In this document: positions 60,923 to 64,000 of the stretch, one piece after another | How the letters are laid out: every line of letters begins with the position of its first letter | Numbering within the stretch: the stretch's first letter is position 1 | From: Enterococcus gallinarum NBRC 100675 | GTDB lineage: Bacteria; Bacillota; Bacilli; Lactobacillales; Enterococcaceae | Direction of reading: 5' to 3' | Length of the DNA: 64,000 nucleotides | NCBI RefSeq assembly: GCF_001544275.1 | Contig: NZ_BCQE01000001.1 | Location: 62,001-126,000 of the forward strand | The notes under the pieces: model-generated | Databases searched by the model: none | Told to the model about the DNA's origin: nothing | What the model saw: the letters and a program-made list of their open reading frames with translations, nothing else | Translations under genes and position numbers: made by a program

Positions 60923-62284
60923 CTATTGATCATGGAGAGTCGCTTCTGCTTCGTTTGCTTGTTGCTCCGCAAAAAGCTTACTATCGTACATTCGGAAAAA
61001 TGGATAATAGCAGACAACCGAAATCAATAAATTAAGGATAGCGATCAAGATTCCGCGAAAATCGCCGCCAGTTCCAAGAAATGCTCCAATCCCAACAGGT
61101 GAGATCCAAGGAATCCCGGTGATCACTTTAGCTACAAAGCCAAAGGATGTAGCAAAATAAGCAATCGTCACATTGATCAGCGGTGTCACAATAAAAGGAA
61201 TAATCAAATAGGGATTATAGACAATTGGCGCACCAAAGATCACTGGTTCGTTGATATTAAACAATCCTGGAAGGATCGCCGCTTTTCCCAATACTTTCAA
61301 CTGTTGGGATTTAGCTCGAAACAACATCAGCAAGACCAACCCTAACGTACTGCCAGCACCGCCAATAAAAATATACATATTGACAAAATCACCGGCAAAA
61401 ATGTTGGTTGCTCCATCGATGTTTTCGGTTAAAGCAACTAATAAAATCGGATTGATAAAACTGTTTTTGATGACGGCTGTTCCGTGAACACCCACGGCCC
61501 ACAACAAATGGATCAACAACATGATCACAATGATCCCTAGCCAAGAACCTGTCAAATCTTTTACAAATTCAAATGGTTTTGACAACAAGCCATGCAAGTC
61601 GGTATGAAAAACGGCTAAACAGCCATTGATCAGAATCATCAAAAAAGCAATAATAATCGCTGGAATCAGGGAAGCAAATGCTTTACTGACCCCATCTGGT
61701 ACTCCCGCTGGCATTTGGATCGTGATTTTCTTTTTGACACAAAAACGATAGACCTGGGTTGCAAGCACCGCCGTAATGATACCGATAAAAATACCGATCC
61801 CACTAAACCGTGTCACCCAAGAGCCAAGTGCTACACCATTATAGATGATAGCTGTCTCTCCAGTTGTTTGAAGCAATTGTGCCCCACTATCTGAAATATC
61901 GACTTGAATGATCGTCATCAAAAATGCAAACAACCCAAGAATTGCGCCAACAAAGCTGCTCAATTGGAGTTTTTCTTCTTTGCGATAGATATCCGTTAAA
62001 TAATACGCAGTGGCTAAACAATAAAAGAGTGCGATCGAGCCGATAGACATAGTTGTCGCGACACTATAAAGCGGGGAAAATTTCAAAACCGTCTGTTCAA
62101 AAAAGCCCGCCAGTGGCGGAATAATTTGAGGCAGGTTATTGATGATCAAAAAAATCGAGCCAACGATCGTGAAAGGAACCGTGATGACTCCTGCTTGCAT
62201 GATTGCTCGGATAAAACGCAAGTTAGCGACTTTATTTAATGGCGGCATCAATCGCTGCTCTAAAAAAGTAAAGACATGATTCAT
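60923..62284 (-). CDS. PTS beta-glucoside/cellobiose-type EIIC permease
   Basis: A 453-aa EIIC of the lactose/cellobiose family, with about ten TM helices. FLEQRLMPPLNKVANLRFIRAIMQAGVITVPFTIVGS is the family start; NINEPVIFGAPIVYNPYLIIPFI carries the conserved NEP motif of the sugar site. EIIA and EIIB are not fused and not in the window, so it must use partners from elsewhere. It lies 3 bp after the phospho-beta-glucosidase gene, so the two are an operon for uptake and cleavage of a beta-glucoside. The exact sugar is unknown. Confidence 0.88.
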   Translation of the reverse strand: MNHVFTFLEQRLMPPLNKVANLRFIRAIMQAGVITVPFTIVGSIFLIINNLPQIIPPLAGFFEQTVLKFSPLYSVATTMSIGSIALFYCLATAYYLTDIYRKEEKLQLSSFVGAILGLFAFLMTIIQVDISDSGAQLLQTTGETAIIYNGVALGSWVTRFSGIGIFIGIITAVLATQVYRFCVKKKITIQMPAGVPDGVSKAFASLIPAIIIAFLMILINGCLAVFHTDLHGLLSKPFEFVKDLTGSWLGIIVIMLLIHLLWAVGVHGTAVIKNSFINPILLVALTENIDGATNIFAGDFVNMYIFIGGAGSTLGLVLLMLFRAKSQQLKVLGKAAILPGLFNINEPVIFGAPIVYNPYLIIPFIVTPLINVTIAYFATSFGFVAKVITGIPWISPVGIGAFLGTGGDFRGILIAILNLLISVVCYYPFFRMYDSKLFAEQQANEAEATLHDQ

Positions 62285-62287
62285 TGC

Positions 62288-63679
62288 TTATCCCTCCCAA
62301 TGTCCGTTTTCGATCAACTTTTGATACCAGTAAAAACTATCTTTTTTCACACGCTTTTGCTCTTTTTCATCGGCATCATTTCGATCCACATAAATAAAAC
62401 CATAGCGCTTTTTGATGCCTTCATGAACACTGATCAGATCGATCGCTGACCAAGGACTATAGCCAATCAACTCCACTCCTGAATCAATAGCCGCGAGACA
62501 TTGCTGGATGTGCTGTTGCAAATAATCGATACGATAAGGATCATGGACTGCGCCGTTTTCTTCCAGATGATCCTCTGCTCCCAAACCATTTTCCGTGATG
62601 AGGATTGGTAAATGGTAGCGATCATAGAGTGTTTGTAGAGTCGTTTTTAAGCCCAGAGGATCAATGGTCCAGTTAAACGCATTTTTCTTCAAATACGGAT
62701 TCGTAAATCCTTTATAAAACCCTCGTTCCATGATGTCTTCACTTTGTTGATCACTGATTCCATTCGTCATGTCTCCATCCATTGCGGGCTGTTCAACTGT
62801 GACAGTCGTATAGAAGTTCATGGCTATAAAATCGGGAAAGGCACTGGCCATTAAAGCCTGATCCTCTGGCAGGACAGCGATCTTCACCCCATTTTGATTC
62901 AAGTAATCTTGAAAGACTGTATTGTAGCGCCCAAAGCAGGCAAAATCTAAATACGCCCAATTCCGAACACTATTGAAATAAAGGGCTGCCTGATTGTCTT
63001 CCGGCTTGCTGGTTGCTGCATACACAAGCGAGATATTAGGGACTGGTCCAATTTTTCCATTTGGGATGAGTTCATGGCAATGTTTGAAGGCAAGCTTTTC
63101 AGCGATCATCAGATGATGGAATTGCTGGTATTTCTCAGGTAGGGGAATCGTTTTACCTAGAATCTTGCGATCGACTAAGAGCATGATATTCGGTTCATTG
63201 ATCGTCAACCAATGGGTCACCCGATCACCATAGGCGTTGAACAATGTCTTAGCATAGATTTCAAAAGCTTCAACTGTACTGCGATTTGTCCAGCCTCCTT
63301 GATCTTCCAATGCTTGTGGTAAATCAAAATGATTTAACGTAATAAATGGTTGGATTCCCTGCTTCAACAGTTCGTCGATGACAGCACTATAATGGTCCAA
63401 TCCTTTTTGATTAACACTTCCCCGCCCCTCAGGGTAGATCCGTGACCATGCAATTGAAAAGCGAAAAACTTTGATTCCTAGTTCTGCTAACAAGGCGATG
63501 TCTTCCTTATAGCGATGATAATGATCTACTGCTACTGTAAAATCGGCGATTTCGTTATTGTCTCGGGGACGAGTATCTTGAACACTTAGTCCTTTACCAT
63601 CCGCTAAATAAGCTCCTTCTGTTTGATGTGCGGAAATGGATGCTCCCCATAAAAAATCTGTTGGAAATTTTGATGTCAT
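62288..63679 (-). CDS. GH1 6-phospho-beta-glucosidase
   Basis: A 463-aa glycoside hydrolase family 1 enzyme. FPTDFLWGASISAHQTEGAY at the start; acid/base Glu in WLTINEPN; nucleophile Glu in ILITENGLGAED; C-terminal phosphate-binding region GYSPWSAIDLISVHEGIKKRYGFIYVD. Hydrolyses PTS-imported phospho-beta-glucosides. ATG at 63679 has AGGAGAACATC before it. A cre-like palindrome overlaps the leader, so CcpA control is likely. Upstream of the EIIC gene in one operon. Confidence 0.9.
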   Translation of the reverse strand: MTSKFPTDFLWGASISAHQTEGAYLADGKGLSVQDTRPRDNNEIADFTVAVDHYHRYKEDIALLAELGIKVFRFSIAWSRIYPEGRGSVNQKGLDHYSAVIDELLKQGIQPFITLNHFDLPQALEDQGGWTNRSTVEAFEIYAKTLFNAYGDRVTHWLTINEPNIMLLVDRKILGKTIPLPEKYQQFHHLMIAEKLAFKHCHELIPNGKIGPVPNISLVYAATSKPEDNQAALYFNSVRNWAYLDFACFGRYNTVFQDYLNQNGVKIAVLPEDQALMASAFPDFIAMNFYTTVTVEQPAMDGDMTNGISDQQSEDIMERGFYKGFTNPYLKKNAFNWTIDPLGLKTTLQTLYDRYHLPILITENGLGAEDHLEENGAVHDPYRIDYLQQHIQQCLAAIDSGVELIGYSPWSAIDLISVHEGIKKRYGFIYVDRNDADEKEQKRVKKDSFYWYQKLIENGHWEG

Positions 63680-63700
63680 GATGTTCTCCTGTCTTCTTTT

Positions 63701-63715
63701 AGTAAAGCGCTTTCT
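63701..63715. promoter_or_regulatory. cre-like site (CcpA) upstream of the GH1 gene
   Basis: AGTAAAGCGCTTTCT, a near-palindrome with the AAGCGCTT core of catabolite-response elements, 22 bp ahead of the ATG. Confidence 0.5.
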
Positions 63716-63840
63716 GGTATTTAGGATAATCGTCTCCTTGATCAAAAGCAATAGCCGGGCAAGAACTGTTCATGAAAGAATATTTATGAACGATTTTCCT
63801 TAATTGATTGTCTGAGAACAGCTTCAATGCTAAATTAAAA

Positions 63841-63999
63841 TCATAGCAGCGAAAACTGCAGACCTTGAGATGAAAATTGCGCCGTTTCGACCTCTGAAAG
63901 TTGCCTATTGCTAAACAAGCGATTCGCCATAAACGTACGATCAATCATAAATCCTCGGACATGGCCGATATTTTCTCCTTCCGTATAGATGATTTTCTC
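63841..63999 (-). CDS. C-terminal end of an unidentified gene cut by the right edge (possible frameshift)
   Basis: The frame entering from the right edge reads EKIIYTEGENIGHVRGFMID, then RTFMANRLFSNRQLSEVETAQF and LQFSLL before TGA at 63841. The composition is protein-like. The next frame continues with sensible protein (CYDFNLALKLFSDNQLRKIVHK, ending DQGDDYPKYQKALY at 63699) right up to the GH1 leader, so the true gene may run on through a frameshift near 63850. No family recognised; a regulator would be usual here. Confidence 0.4.
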   Translation of the reverse strand, partial: EKIIYTEGENIGHVRGFMIDRTFMANRLFSNRQLSEVETAQFSSQGLQFSLL

Positions 64000-64000
64000 T

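Overview
The window reads as chromosomal DNA of an Enterococcus or very close relative (low-GC Firmicute). This rests on strong AGGAGG ribosome sites, a Gram-positive T-box ahead of hisS-aspS, infC-rpmI-rplT with a long attenuator leader, a clustered mevalonate pathway with a type 2 IPP isomerase, ECF transporters, an LPXTG surface protein and an Mga-type regulator. I cannot assign the species from sequence alone.

Layout. 1-29.8 kb is ordinary core genome: trhO (cut by the left edge), an esterase, scrK, a LURP-one protein, an SPFH protein, queG, zinc-free rpsN with a Zur-like box, a P-type ATPase, dhaM-dhaK-dhaL, an OatA-like acetyltransferase, two YitT-type membrane proteins, hisS-aspS behind a T-box, an aldo/keto reductase, a thioesterase, a PepSY/histidine kinase/response regulator set, a three-gene ECF transporter and an Mga-like regulator. 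50.7-64 kb is core again: rplT, rpmI, infC, an NADH oxidase/peroxidase, a pentapeptide protein, corA, a deoxynucleoside kinase, the mevalonate operon mvk-mvaD-mvaK2-fni, and a beta-glucoside PTS permease with its phospho-beta-glucosidase.

Between them lies an integrative element of about 20.9 kb, clearly AT-richer than its flanks. It is inserted in the 3' part of rplT. The 16-bp att core occurs at 30028-30043 and 50945-50960. The old chromosomal rplT tail and terminator are stranded at the left end, while the element supplies a diverged tail and terminator that keep rplT whole. A tyrosine integrase sits at the right end, and a 12-bp sequence that looks like its arm site lies at both ends. Inside are a primase-type replication protein with an HTH partner and a repeat-rich origin-like region, a DUF2089-type regulator, an LPXTG/MucBP surface protein operon, a serine resolvase, a second short tyrosine recombinase, a BspA-type LRR membrane protein, and cargo that looks defensive. 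I see no relaxase, type IV secretion, terminase or virion gene, so it resembles an integrated plasmid or a non-self-mobile island.

The most interesting content is in the element: (i) a type III toxin-antitoxin locus with a ToxN/AbiQ-family RNase, an intrinsic terminator and an antitoxin RNA of two 46-nt repeats, each foldable as an H-type pseudoknot; (ii) an unrecognised three-gene operon next to the integrase, with a two-TM protein between two soluble proteins; (iii) an 801-aa multi-TM protein and a HEPN-like protein at the left end; (iv) a roughly 150-170-nt structured module present three times, always upstream of a gene and pointing away from it, with a compensatory base change. In the core, the 137-bp tandem repeat between the T-box and hisS, a probable AUA start codon for infC and two structured RNAs with directional G-U pairs deserve attention.
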